Positions 1 to 35,280 of a DNA stretch of 64,000 nucleotides are shown in pieces. The DNA lies in NCBI RefSeq assembly GCF_000471905.2, contig NW_006499436.1:4723757-4787756 (forward strand), given 5' to 3'. Source of the stretch: Amborella trichopoda. Its lineage: Eukaryota; Streptophyta; Magnoliopsida; Amborellales; Amborellaceae. Positions within the stretch are counted from its first letter, which is position 1. Each line of letters begins with the position of its first letter. The position numbers and the translations under genes are program-made. The notes under the pieces were generated by a model. It worked only from the letters and a program-made list of their open reading frames with translations. It had not been told where the DNA came from and did no database searches.

Positions 1-690
1 TCAATTAATTTGAAGTTTTTTTAACTAGTTTTTTAAAGAAACTAATTTTTCCAAAGGTTTGTAGTTTATTTCACTAATTTTTTAATGTATTTATTGCATT
101 GATTATGTATGTGAAAGTGCATCTGCTTAAGGGATTTTATACTATTTAACTATTTACTTTTAATACAATGAAGGCACTATCATTCTTAGATGGCAAATCT
201 AATAACATGAAATTTGATAAATTTTCTTTTGAACTTTGAGCCTAGTCAATAATACAATTCCAACGACCTGATTCAAACCCGGCCAAAAATAAATAGTTAG
301 CCAATTATCTAGTAACAACACTTTTTTTTTTGCAATCAATCTTGATTTGTTTTACCACAAAATACCCACAATCGATAATTTATTTTCCTTATAGTAAAGC
401 TTGAACCAATTATTTCCAATTTTATTGTAAGGTTATTCACTTACAACTAAAAAAAATAGGTAAAAATTATATATATAAAAAAGGGAAAGTATACAATTAT
501 ATCATTTACTTTTTATACAAAGTGGTTACAATAATCTTGACCATTGGATGTAAAGTTGGGTGGCGGCAATTAATTCATTGACCAAGCTCAAACTTCAAAA
601 GAAATTTTCGTAAACTTTATGACACATCCAAGCTATCAAATTTCACATCAAATGGTTGTAGGAAATTGTGACCATCCAAGTAAAGGTTGC
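1..690. other. AT-rich intergenic DNA, no gene seen
   Basis: No reading frame, splice pattern or repeat end that I can support. The stretch is AT-rich with short poly-T and poly-A runs and ends at the first copy of MITE family A. Confidence 0.6.
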
Positions 691-1071
691 GGTTTGTATA
701 GAGCCTAGGTTCTAAACAATCAAATTAGAGCCTACCTTCAAATAGTGTCGAGAAATGTGGTTTCAATACTGAAAATATTTGTGATAGCTTGCAAATATAT
801 TTTTCTCTTTATTTATAAAGTTTAAAGCATTAAAAATAGTGTAGATCGACAAATCTATAAAAACTTGAAAATCTTGAAAATTGGCTGCCCAAAAAATACA
901 TTCGAAAATATACTATTTTCAAAACTTGAAATCTATTTTTTTCTCACGTCCATGCATCTTGATGTCAAAATGATCAATTTGAAGATATTTGGGCATCAAA
1001 ACAACCTCGTCTAGTGAATTTTTTATAGTAGGCTCGAATGTGATTGTTTAGAGCCTCCGCTCTATATAACC
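691..1071 (+). repeat. MITE family A, copy 1
   Basis: About 380 bp with terminal inverted repeats. The left end starts GGTTTGTATAGAGCC and the right end, read on the other strand, starts GGTTATATAGAGCGG. Both continue into a shared CTCTAAACAATCA-type block and GAGCCTAC. The core carries the phrases CTTGAAAATCTTGAAAATT and CAAAATGATCAATTTGA, which recur in four other copies in this window (3361, 9872, 36240, 54982). There is no coding capacity. A clear target-site duplication was not seen. The superfamily is not assigned. Confidence 0.7.
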
Positions 1072-2146
1072 TTTTTCCTCAATCCGATAAAAAAAAAAAT
1101 AAAAAATAAAAAATAAAAAAAAAATTTAGAACCCCAAAACTTTTGAATAGGTAGGGGCAAAATTGTAATTTAAGTTCACAAGGAAAGTACCGTTAGATGG
1201 ACACTGTAGATCATGTGAATGGAAAGTATCCCCCTGAGAGAAAATCCCCAGAATTAAGAGAGAAAGAGAGGATATGAAAACGAGATGTCATCAATTTTTT
1301 AGCAGATATCAGGTAAGTTTTTATTTTTCCACCCAGTAAATAAGACTAAAAATGATAAATAGAAGCCCTCTCTCTCTACCCCACATGACCTTCCGCTGGA
1401 CCGAATCCAGCACAAGGCCTTTCGGCCCTAAAAAGATAAAAATAAAAAAAATTGAAGAATAGAAACTTGTAATCAACGTAAATTAAAACTTAAAACCACT
1501 TTACAAAAATAGAGAAAAATGGATTTAAAACTAACCCATTAACAGCTTGGGATTTTTTAAAAATTTCAAAAAGAGGAAAATACAAAAATAGTATTTACAT
1601 CCCATAGAAGAATATTTTATTTTATTTTATATCCCAGAGTTATATAACACCTTGGGAAACTGAATGAACCCCGATGAGGCCAAGTTACTCGCCCGAGTCC
1701 GAGTCTTGGTTTTTCCTTTTCGTCAAAAGTTTCAGTAAAAGAAACAAATTCGCAGACATTTGAAGGAAGAAGCAATGTAAAGTTTAAAAGAGAAACAGGG
1801 AATGCTTACAAGTGAACAATCTATAAACAGGTGACATAGCTTCAGAGCTGGTCACAAATGGCGAAGCAGCTTTCACCTGAAAAACCCAATAATTAGAGAG
1901 AGAAAGAGAGAGTTGGAGAGAAAGAGACCTGGTAGGTGAAGTTGGACAGGGAAGAGAGCAAGTGGGGCAAGAGTTGGATACAGCATAGAGTTTTGAAAGG
2001 GCCAAAAAAGTCCATTATATAGTAGTAGTATAACGGTAAGGAGGCCCCAAGGTGCAAATTTCTAAGCCGTTATTTTCATACATAAATTAATGGAGGCTCG
2101 CATGGCGACCTTTGACCCTGTCCATTTTGTTATCCCTAAAACAATA
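1072..2146. other. Intergenic DNA with a possible minus-strand transcription start
   Basis: Mostly AT-rich DNA. On the minus strand around 1784-2005 there is an open frame rich in Ser, Leu and Thr, but it begins with TTG rather than ATG and has no recognised domain. A TATA-like box sits just upstream at 2014-2021. It could be the 5' end of a gene leaving the window to the left, but no further exons were found. Confidence 0.3.
2014..2021 (-). promoter_or_regulatory. Possible TATA box
   Basis: On the minus strand the sequence reads CTACTATATAATGGA, with TATATAA in the middle, followed by a pyrimidine-rich leader. A start would be expected near 1985-1990. No gene downstream could be identified, so this is tentative. 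Confidence 0.25.
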
Positions 2147-3316
2147 GGGAAATTATGGTTAATATATCTTAATTTTTAAAAACTCATAAAAAAAATTTCC
2201 AACTTCTCAAAACCTCGTTCACACTCTTTCTTTCAATTTTTGGTATTTTCTGAACGAAAATACCTGTTACGGTAGTCTTTCTACCCTAATGCATTGCGAC
2301 CATTACGATAATTAAAATACTATAAAAAATAAAAATAGAATTACGGTACTTCTAGTACTGTAATAATATAAACATCTATTACGGTACTTTAATTACCGTA
2401 ATAACAGAGTATTACCAGTACTTAAAATATCATAATACTTTAAAGTAGTATTATGGTGATTTAAATACCGCAATATTACCCAACTCAACACGAAAGATTT
2501 TTTACTCTCTTGAGCCTACTATTTATTTACTCCCTCGACAAAAATCCATGCTAGCTGTAATTTTTCAAATATCAAATCTCAAATTTTTAAGATATAATCT
2601 CTACCTAATTTTTATATGGTTCTCAAAATTTTAGAACGGAAACACACTTAAATAAGTGTTTTTGAGCAAGGTTTGGAACATAGGGTTTTTGAAAAGGGTT
2701 GCCCTGATATTAACTTTGGTTTGAAGCTTTTAAAGTGTTATGGAACTTCTATTACTGGAATACTTTAAAAGCTTCAAATCAAAGCTAATATCAGGGCTAC
2801 CTTTTTCAAAAAATCTATGTTCCCATAGGAGCATAATGTGGATTTACTCCCTCTCTCAAAAACACATATTTAAGAGTGTTTCCGTTCTAAAATTTTGGGA
2901 ACCATATAAAAATTAAGTAGAGATTATATTCTAAAAATTTGAGATTTGAAAAATTACAGCTAGCGTGGATTTTTGTCGAGGGAGTAAATAAATAGTAGGC
3001 TCGAGATAGTACAAAATCTTTCGTGTTGAGTTAGGCAATATTAAGGTACTTAAATTACAGTAATACGATATTTTAATTACTGTAATATCTATGTTATTAC
3101 GGTAATTAAAGTACCATAATAGATGTTTATGTCATTACGGTACTAGAAGTATCATAATTCTATCTCTATTTACAACGGTATTTTTATTACAGTAATGGTC
3201 GCAATGCATTACGATAAGGAAGACTACCGTAAAGGTGTGGTGTGGGCCAGGTTTTGGGAAGTTTGGGTTTTTTTATGATGTTACTAAAATTAAGGTATAT
3301 TAGCGATAATTTCCCC
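2147..3316. mobile_element. Fold-back (near-palindromic) element with MULE-like ends
   Basis: The 1170-bp block is one long inverted repeat. The left arm (about 2147-2735) pairs with the right arm (about 2760-3316) around a short loop near 2745. The ends read GGGAAATTATGGTTAATAT and, from the other side, GGGGAAATTATCGCTAATAT. It is flanked by 9-bp sequences AAAACAATA (2138-2146) and AAAAAAATA (3317-3325), which agree at eight of nine positions, the size expected of Mutator-like elements. The arms contain repeated TTACGGTA and TACCGTAAT words. There is no reading frame of note. A transcript would fold into a hairpin of more than 500 bp, a plausible source of small RNAs (inference). Confidence 0.8.
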
Positions 3317-3360
3317 AAAAAAATATACATATATAGCCCACAGGCAAATAAATTGGGTGT

Positions 3361-3735
3361 AGTTTGTATAAGGCTGAGGCCCTAAACAATCAAAGTAAGG
3401 CGCACCTTCAAATAGTACTTAAATATATTGTTTTAATTTTAAAAATCTTTATGGTGAGCTAGAAGTTTATTTTTTCTCTAATTATAAAATTTAAATATTG
3501 ATAAAAGGTGTAGATCGAGTAGATCTATGAACACTTGAAAAACTTGAAAATTGTCGATCTAGATAATAATTTTCGAGATGCACTATTTCCAAGACTTGAA
3601 ATCTATTTTTTCTCATATACATAAATCTTAAGGTTGAGATGATCGAATTAAGAGTTTTTCAACATCAAAATAACCTCTTCTTGTGAATTTTTAAGGTGTG
3701 CCTTAATTTGATTTTTAGGGTCTTACTTTTATATA
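3361..3735 (+). repeat. MITE family A, copy 2
   Basis: This is a diverged copy of the family at 691-1071. It begins GTTTGTATAAGGCTGAGG, shares the CCTAAACAATCAAA block, GATCTATGAACACTTGAAAA, and the GTTGAGATGATCGAATTAAGAG segment in shortened form. It ends in GGTGTGCCTTAATTTG next to a TA microsatellite. It lies 45 bp from the right end of the fold-back element. Confidence 0.6.
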
Positions 3736-5660
3736 TATATATATATATACTCTCTCTCTAAAACTCATGAGAAATTCTCTCTCTAAATCTAGAGAAACCA
3801 CATAAAAATCTAGAGACACATCAATGGCTGCCCTTAAATTATAGAAAGGGTTTGATTCCCCTTAAATTATGGAGCATTCATTAAGTGCCCTTGATTGTTT
3901 CCTTATAAATTTAAAATATAGGAACCGTCATTTGCCTTTAAAGTTTAAACTATGGAATATTAATTAATTAATTATTGAATCAGGCATTCATTCTTTAAGA
4001 AAAGTACTAAGAGCCCACTTAAAAAAGAGGAAAAAGTAACGGTGTTTGAGTTTGACACGCCTCTATATTCATGGCATCCGTTTTTGAATTTAAAAAAAAC
4101 AGAACCCCAGAAAGATAACGGGTTTTCCAAAACTTTTACTTTATAAGTCTTACTTTATTGTGATGATTTTGTATTAAAAATGAGGATAACGCCCTAAAAT
4201 GATAAATGTGCCCCTGCCTTTTACGCGCCTTTTCTTGCATTTGTGGAATGCTATGAGTTTGTCTTTAATTTTGGGAACCATTTTACAGACCAAGTTGGTC
4301 ATGTATTAGGGTTTGATTGGTTAGTTGTTGATGATTGCGACGATATATATCGAGATCGATTTCAATGGTGGAATTACTCGAAAAAAAAATATTATATATT
4401 GAGAAAGGGAAAGAACATGATAAAATTATTTAGCATTGATATGAAAAACTGATAATCACCCTTAGCTATCATATGTGAATTGAGCGACTAAGAAAATACC
4501 ATCGTTCGAATACTTGGAAAATCTTTACGAAAAAGTGACACATGCCATCTATATGATATTAAAAGGGATGACTTGGGGTGTTTGTGAAATTCCTATACTA
4601 AAAGGTAATGGCATCAATGTACGCATTTCTTTTAGTAATATATTGGGGGATTTCTTTGGATTCTATTGTCATTTTAGATACTATTGTTTCTTGAATCAGT
4701 TGTGATGTTCTATGGTCAATAAAACTCATACTTTTGTAAAAAAGAAAAAGAAAAAAAACAGAAAAAAGAAATGGGGATGTACATGGCATTGTGAGATTTT
4801 GTGTAGCTCCAAGCTGACAAAATGATAGTTTGGTAACATAGGGGCAGTTTAATCATATATGAGAAATAGCGATGACACTGGCACGGTTGGTTTGTGTGAA
4901 AATATTTTTTAAAAAATGTTTTCACATGTAAATTTTTTTTGTGGTTAGGTGCAGAAATATTTTCAAACTAATTAACCACTAATTGATGTGAAAAAATGCA
5001 TTACAATCAATTATTGTTAAAATACTCTCACACTTAACTATAAAAGAAATTTTTCATGTAAAAATATTTTTCAAAAATTATTTTCACACGATCGAAACGT
5101 GTTTTAGAAGCTGATTTGTTGAGAGTCTAGGGGCAGCTTCTCTTTTTCTTATTCCACTTTGGAAAAAGCATAAATAAATAATATAAAAAAAAGGAAAAAA
5201 AGATGAGAAACCACTATTGTTTACTTATTCCTCACCACTAATGAAGTTGATGGCACACTCTCAACAAGGTGACATGAATGTCGCCAATAAACGTTAAGCC
5301 TCATTTTAAAAAGGGGGGAGAGGATATGTTCCGTTTCCCTACTTTTTGGATAGAATCGACCACCAAAATACCATCTTACGGACAAGACAACTCACTCTCT
5401 CTCTCTTCGGTCCCGCAATGGGCTGGCCGCCCTGGCCCAGCTCTAAAATGTGGGGCCTGGGCTACAAACTTGGCCGAGGCCTAGGCTAGGGCCAACGCCG
5501 ACCCAATTTAGCTTAGACTGACTCGGCCATCTTTTTTTTTTTTCTTCTTGTTTATTTGACTTTCTTCATTCATTTTTGGCCCCGATTCGGCTCGACCCAA
5601 GGTTGGGTTGGGCTGCGCCAAGGGTGGCCCAGCCTGTTGCCACCCTTCTCTCTCTCTCTC
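3736..5660. other. Intergenic DNA, no gene seen
   Basis: TA and CT microsatellites (3731-3785), then AT-rich DNA. Around 5400-5650 there is a GC-rich stretch with repeated GGCC, GGGTTGGG and GGTGGCCC words. It resembles the GGGTGGC-type ends of the hAT-like MITEs nearby, but its borders could not be fixed. Confidence 0.4.
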
Positions 5661-5668
5661 TCTCTCTC

Positions 5669-8428
5669 TAGGGGTGACAATGGGTCGGATCCTACTGGAT
5701 CCGGGTCCAAACCCGAATAGTATTTGGGTCCAAGTTTTTTACCCATATTCGTATCCGCTAGGCTCTGGGTCTGGTCAAGTCCATTGCTACCTTCACTATG
5801 AGCTTCTTTTTTAATTTTGGTGTCCTTTTTTTTTAATCATCATATACCCATATTATTGGTAACAAGGCCACAATCACCCCGCCATTAAATTTCAAGCTGT
5901 CTGATTTATCATTTAATAGTTAAATATGACTATCAACTTATAATACATGATCCTTAATACACCAAAATGAATAGGGCTTGAAATATTGTATCTCCAACCG
6001 TTTACGGGTATGGGTGGGTCCAACCAATATTCGCAAAATCGAACTGGAATGGTTAACCAGACATGGGGATGGGAGGGATGGGAGCGATTAGAACTGGAAC
6101 CGGACTAACATGGGCGTTAACCGGACTAACCGGTCAAGTAGATTTTTTTTTTAATGGGTTAAAAACCCTCAAAAAAATAAAAAATAAAAAAAATAGAAAA
6201 AACTTATATCAAGTGTATACTATCATATTACATACATTTATCTTACAAAAAAAATTTAAACAATTTTTTATATAAATTAATATTTGAATATTATGGAGAT
6301 TTGCAAGACACTTTACAATTTGACATTAATTCAATTGATGGAGTTACAAAGGCCAAATAACAATGGTTAACAATAATGAGAATGACGAGGGGGGTCAGAG
6401 TACTGTTGTGTCTCGCTATCAAGGATTACTGGGCGAAAAAGTTGAGATAGACCGGGTGGACTCTGTAGTGTCGCGGCTGTGCCGCATCGCCAGTCAGGAA
6501 TAGTTAAAGAGCATTTTGATAATACTAAGTGGAAAATAACTTCAATCACAGGGCAATTCTAATGAAATTTCATTATAACGGACAAAACTTCAGCAAATTG
6601 TTGTGCTTTAGGATATTCTTTGAAGATATTTTTGTCATGTAACATCTTCTTCCAAGAATTAATATATTCATCCCAAACCGTACATGAAAAACTTTCTAGT
6701 TTCTTTTGTACAAAAATCACTCACATTAGGAACGAAAGTTTATATACTGTTTTGCAAATAACAAAATAGCTTGATGCTATTAAATCAAATAAAAACACCA
6801 ACTAATTAAGACAGGAAACAAACATGACATCTTCCATATAGTTGGATAAAGCATAATTCATAAAATACTTTTTCGATGAAGTTAAATAAGGCATACTTCA
6901 CAAAAAGTACATCTTATGATATGCAACAAACAGAAAAAATAGTGCACAACACACTGATATGGATATGAGAATTACAAAACGTTTAAAGTTGTATCGCGAT
7001 TAAATAGCATCTATGATGGCATGCAAAAGATTGAGCAACATTATCATGCACTTCATTTTTTTTGTTAAAAAAAAAGTATAAAATTAAATATAGAAAAATC
7101 ATTTTTTTTTGGTCATATTCATCAAAAAATATATTTTTATATAAAAAAATAATTTTATAAAAAAAACGTAATGTTATTAAGCAAAATATAAAAACACTTC
7201 CCATATTTATCATAAAACATAATTTTATGAAGCAAAATAAAATTTTTAGAAAAATTGATATCTCAAAAATCAAGTCCCAAATGTCTATTTTTGTTCTCAA
7301 ATCCATTCTTTTATTGAATGCAATCAATATTTTCAGTCAACTATTGTTTGAAAAATCCTAAAAAAGGCTAAAAAATTAGGAAACAAATTTTAAAAAAATT
7401 GAGTCGAAGCTTATCTTGTTTTCTTTCAACTCAAATGAAGGCCTAATCTCAAAATCGAGCTTGAAATATCTAGATTTTAATGAAATCAAAAGTTTAATAG
7501 TATGGATATCTCAGTGCCCCCCCCCCCCCATTTTGATTGAAAACAAATAAAAAACGAGCCCAAAATCTTTAGATCGGCTGATTTTTCATGAAAACTTTGA
7601 AGAACACCAAAATAACATCCAAGAAATTTCAATTTTGAGCCCGAAATCTCTAGATTTCAATGAAATCAAGAGTGGAATAGTAGTCTGACTATCTCTTTCA
7701 TCTACAAAAACCCCCAATTTTGATTGAAAAACAAATCAACTCCAACAACCTTAGCAGATTTTGATCAAACTAATGAAGAACAACGAAATAACGTAAAAAA
7801 AAACTTGAAATTAAGTAGTTTTTTTTATCCCAAATCGACTATTTTATAGAGTAACATCAATAATTTCGTTCAATAATTCTCTATAAAAGGCTGATAAAGT
7901 TTGCAAAATCAAATCGAATCTTGATCGCAAAATCAAATCGGACCTTGAACCAAAAGAAAACATGAGTTCTGTCAAAAATAATGGCTCTGTATCAAATAAC
8001 GAAAACATGTTATATAACACTGTTATAACGCCCGTTATATCATTAAAAATGGTTTCTTCTAAAACCGGTTCAGTTATGCCAAAAACCCATTAAAAATGGT
8101 TTCTTCTAGAACCGGTTCAGTTATGCCAAAAACCCGCTAGTTTATATACCGGCCGATTTTGGTCCAAATATTTTTTGGGTAGATAGATATATACGCTAGA
8201 ACCCCAAAACCGGCCCTAACCGAACTCGAAACCCTAATGGTTCCGAACTAACTAGCTGGTTCTGATTCTAACCGGCCGGTTCTGCGAATGGTGAATCCAA
8301 CCAGACCTATATAGTGTTTGGGTCCAGGTTTTGGACTTGGAACCGACCCACTGTGTACAAATGTTGAACCCATCATGGACCCATATCGGGTATGCCTGGC
8401 AGGTCGTCCAAATCCATTGCCACACCTA
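5669..8428. mobile_element. hAT-like MITE, split into two halves
   Basis: The left half is 5669-6025 and the right half about 8303-8428. The outer ends are TAGGGGTGACAATGG and, from the right, TAGGTGTGGCAATGGA. Flanking 8-bp sequences TCTCTCTC (5661-5668) and TCTCTCCC (8429-8436) agree at seven of eight positions, although both lie in CT-rich DNA. A related, unsplit copy at 59386-59910 carries the same order of motifs (GGGTCCAAGTTTT, TATTATTGGTAACAAGG, ATGATCCTTA). This shows that the 6026-8295 block is an insertion. It is non-coding. Confidence 0.65.
6026..8295. mobile_element. Insertion inside the hAT-like MITE
   Basis: The block is bounded on both sides by TCCAACC (6019-6025 and 8296-8302), a probable target duplication of 7-8 bp. 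Its ends share an imperfect inverted repeat: ATTCGCAAAATCGAACTGG on the left, and ATTCGCAGAACCGGCCGG on the right read from the other strand. Inside are a tandem 47-bp duplication (8041-8134), a diverged tandem duplication of about 175 bp (about 7455-7735) and a run of C near 7518. No transposase-like protein was recognised, so it is probably non-autonomous. Confidence 0.5.
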
Positions 8429-8436
8429 TCTCTCCC

Positions 8437-9496
8437 TACCTTGGGCCAGGGGTGGCTCGGCCCGTTGCCACCTCTCTCTCTCTACAAAATATACACCTCT
8501 TCTCGTACACAATGAAAACTGCTGGTCCATTTGAATAACTCATATGCCATCAAAACTCTCCTTCACAATTGACAGCTGCTTTTTCATCTTTCTTATTGAC
8601 AAATGGCAACTGCCCCCTCTCTCTCTCTCTAAGTGAGAGCTACAAAAAGAATGAGAAAAGAAAAGCGGCCCCATTCCTTTCGAAGCAAGCACCACCTTTT
8701 GACATGCATGAAAGAGTACCACTTTTTTTCTTCCCTTGTGTTGAGAGAGAGAGAATGTGAGTACTACTTTCTTTCCCTCAGTAGTTAAGAGAGAGAGAGT
8801 ATTTTTTTTCCTTAGTGGTTAAAGAGAGAGAGAGAGAGAGTACTTTTGCGAAATTTGAGAAATGGTATCATTTATTATATATGGGGTGGGACTATCCAGG
8901 TAAATCTAGGGGCGGGAAATGAGGCAGCTTTTTCTCTACTTTTAAACAAATCCTATGTTTGATGTCACCATTCACTATCACAAAACAAATGCTACTCCAA
9001 CACACACATTTATTTACTTAGCGTTTCTATCCAAACTTGATGACATTCATTCATATATTAAAGCAATGACACCCTAGTGGAGTATGTCAAAAACCCACAA
9101 GGCCACAATTATTATTGTATCCATAATCATAATCCTTTCAAAAGCATACCAGTAAAAAAACAAGGGTCTTGCTCAACCTAATGCTATTCAACAAAATGAC
9201 CAAAATCACCCTGCACCCAAAGTAGAATTTCTTGAAAGGGTCTTCTTCAAATGCCAAGGAGGTTGCAGTAAGGGGCACTTTTGTGTTAAATAATTCAACA
9301 CCATGGTAAAAATGTAAAGGAAGTTGGCAGCAAAGCAAATTATCAGTCATTCACAACAGTGCTCTTTCTCTGTCTTAGAAGAATAAGAATCCCAAGGGCA
9401 TCGAACTCACTTCTCTTGCAGTGAGAATATAACGATACGCCAATGGTGCATCCAGGTTTTTTCAGAACAATTGGGGCATTTTGGTCATTTACCAAT
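8437..9496. other. 3' flank of the STEEP1-type gene
   Basis: This lies downstream of the stop codon at 9497-9499 in the minus direction, so the proximal part should be 3' UTR. It contains several short CT/GA microsatellites (8470-8485, 8620-8635, 8745-8840). No other gene was recognised and no clear polyadenylation site could be chosen. Confidence 0.4.
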
Positions 9497-32596
<23,100 letters not shown>

Positions 32597-32618
32597 TCAC
32601 TCCATACATTGAAATCGC

Positions 32619-32636
32619 TATTTTATACTTTTATAC
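32619..32636 (-). promoter_or_regulatory. Probable TATA box of the STEEP1-type gene
   Basis: The minus strand reads GTATAAAAGTATAAAATAG, 65-82 bp upstream of the ATG. A start near 32590-32600 would leave a leader of about 40 nt. A GA-rich stretch lies just upstream. Confidence 0.5.
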
Positions 32637-32997
32637 TCTCTCTCTGACCTGAAATGGTATCTTTCTCTCTCTAGAAATGAACTGAAAATCGTATATTTCT
32701 CTCTCTAGAACTCACCACACTTGGTTCATCAAAGGAGGTTCACCCATACAAATTCTGTAATGTGTACCAATCGAAAACCCGGATTGGCGACTTTGATCGG
32801 CCTTCCCGAAAACTGATTTGGATAGGAGAAGGGGAAGAATCCACTTAAAAAATTCAAAAATTATAGAAGTAATACTTTTTGTATTTTTAAGTAAAATGGA
32901 GATAAAGCATTGTTAATTTTAAGAATATGTGAATATTGAATATTATTTTTGTTTGTACGCCTCTTGACCATTGAATATTTTTACGGTCGTTTTAAAG

Positions 32998-33245
32998 GAT
33001 CGCATTTCTACGATTTGCGGTCCAAAGGTGTAAAGCATCCATTTTGAAGACCATAAAATAAATAAGTAGAACTAAAGTCTAAATGTTTTTTAATATAATT
33101 ATTATTTTTAATTTTCAATTTTATTTTTTTATATTCATGATTTTCATATTAAAGATTATACATTCTTTAAAATTTAGGATCAAATTATATTTAAAAAATT
33201 TATTTATTACCAAGCCTGCATTTCTACACTACGAAAGCTCTGCTT
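32998..33245 (+). repeat. MITE family B, copy 1
   Basis: Opens with GCATTTCTACGATTTGCGG, has TATAATTATTATTTTTAATTT in the middle, and closes with a second CTGCATTTCTACACTACG. Two other copies are at 35826-36120 and 54228-54390. The GCATTTCTACA motif is repeated directly at both ends. No coding. Confidence 0.6.
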
Positions 33246-34150
33246 AGAGTTCCTAATTCCTATTGAAAATAATTTCTTTTTTAAAAAAAGGGACTCCACA
33301 AACATTATAACTTGGAGTACCGGCAAAGCTCATATACCATAAAAGTTAGACTAAAATTTTTATGAGATATTGGATATTCTCAAAACTATAACCACTGAAA
33401 TCCACCATTGCTAAAGGGAGCCTAATGTTGAGGCTTATTGTTTTGCAAAAACAATACACCAATCTTCATTGGTGATTACTTCCTCCCAATGAATCCAGTG
33501 AATTTATATGCATCTTGTAACTTGGTTTTTTTTTAATAAGAATTTTTTTGGTAACATTCAATAATAATTTTCTCTTTAAAAAATTGGAGTTGGCAATTGA
33601 AATGTCTCCGTACCTCTCACCAAGGAACTATGGCGGTTTATAAAGAAGGTGGTCTCCTTGCGTCAAAGGAAGAACCCAAATACCTATTTTCTAATTTTAT
33701 TAATTATTTACTTTCAAGTAGATCAAGGAATGAGACACTTTTTTAATGTTTTAAATTTTTAATTATGAGTTTTCATAATAAAATTTTTAGGCTAAGGGTT
33801 AGAATTTTTAATTGCAAATTTATTTTATTAAATATCCTTAATAGAAGGCTCATAAGGTTTTATAGAAGACTTTTTTAAAAAAAAAATTTCATTTTTAAAT
33901 AAGGACATTTTCCTCATTTTCTAATTTTCTATTGCAGTGTTTTACAATTTAAAAATAATTTATGCCAAGGGAGGATTTTGAAAAATAAATTATAATCTAT
34001 ACCATACCACTAGAAAGAAAAAAACATTTAGTTGCGAGTTAAAAATATTTTCGATTTTTACAATTTAAAAACACTTAAATGCATAAGGAAGGAGCTTCCG
34101 ATAAAAATTCGGCTAGAGGGAGGAGCTCACTGTGTTTGTAAGAGGGAGAG
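33246..34150. other. AT-rich intergenic DNA, nothing recognised
   Basis: Very AT-rich with no gene, between the STEEP1-type promoter and an LTR-like region. Confidence 0.4.
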
Positions 34151-34262
34151 CGAGAAAGGAGTTGTTAGGCGACGTCTTACCTTTCGTCTTAATTAATTTA
34201 TTTAAAACGCCTCTATCATGTGTATGAGGTGTTGTGTAATTAACCACTTTTAACACATGAAA

Positions 34263-34349
34263 ACCACGTCCGCTAAAGGACGTGGCGGCGCTGCAAAAGC
34301 TTAAGGTAAAAGCTTTTAAAAATAGTGATGGTCCCTAAGGACCATCATG
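34263..34349. other. Two small perfect hairpins in tandem
   Basis: CCACGTCC GCTAAA GGACGTGG at about 34265-34286 and TGATGGTCC CTAA GGACCATCA at about 34326-34349. Both have perfect 8-9 bp stems with a loop containing CTAA, 40 bp apart. Possibly part of the LTR-like region that follows. Confidence 0.6.
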
Positions 34350-35057
34350 CTGATATGGAATTGACTTCATTATCTTGAAAAGTAATCCATTCTTTTTTAA
34401 AAATGAAATGAAATAATTACTTCTGCTTATTATCATGAATTTTAGGAGCGATAAATTTTACACGCAAGCGACCCCATTATTTTGAAAAATACTCTTTTTA
34501 ATAAAATTGTAATATTTTATCTATGTTAGAAATTTTAAATGCTGTAAATTATTAGAAATAAATTTATTTATTTTTCTTGGCTATTGTTAGAGAATTTTAG
34601 ATACTGCAAAATTATTAGAAATAAATGTGATATTTCTGCTTTTAGTAAAATTGTGATATTTCTTCCTACTATTTTTTAATATTTAGACATTGTAAAATTC
34701 ATGTGCAAATGGCTGCCTTATTATTTGAAAACTGATATTTTTGCATTTGATAATAGCATTGTCTGTGAAATGTTTATTTACAAATTGACATCCCATAAAT
34801 TGTGATAATTCTGTATTCTTGAACTTCTATAAGAGTTTTTTTTATACATATTAGATTGACAATTATGCTAAAATGTCTTTACGAACTGCTACCTTTCTAA
34901 ATTTGAGCCCAAAATATTTGACTGGTTATTTTTGAAATGTTATTGAAATTGATTGTTATTAATGGTTTCAGTGAAATTCATATTAATAATTTCAGTGATA
35001 TGTTGAGTACATGATATTGCTGCTTTCGAATGTTTAAAGAGATTTAAAAATACTTTA

Positions 35058-35280
35058 AGTATGCAAGTGGACTCATCCGGTTTGCCGGTGAGGTATAAAT
35101 GGACCTATCTGGTACGTCTTAGGGATTAAGTGGACTCATCAGGTACGCCGATGAGGTATAAGTGGACCTGCAGGGATTAAGTGGACCTATTTGGGACGCC
35201 GATAGGGATTAAGTAGACCCATCAGGACGCTGATGGGGTATATAGGTGACCTAATTGGGACGCCAGTAGGGTATTTTGTG
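35058..35280 (+). repeat. Minisatellite, units of about 30-45 bp
   Basis: Six or so diverged units of the type AAGTGGACTCATCAGGTACG plus CCGATGAGGTAT, with variants GGGACGCCGATAGGGATT and GGACGCTGATGGGGTAT. Units alternate between GGATTAAGTGGAC and GGTATAAGTGGAC starts. Confidence 0.8.

Noticed and set aside
1784..2005. Minus-strand 73-codon frame as a gene
   Set aside because: It opens with TTG, not ATG, and shows no family signature. It is kept only as a possible transcription start region.
35058..35280. CRISPR-like array
   Set aside because: The units are diverged head-to-tail repeats without unique spacers in eukaryotic LTR-like DNA, so this is a minisatellite.
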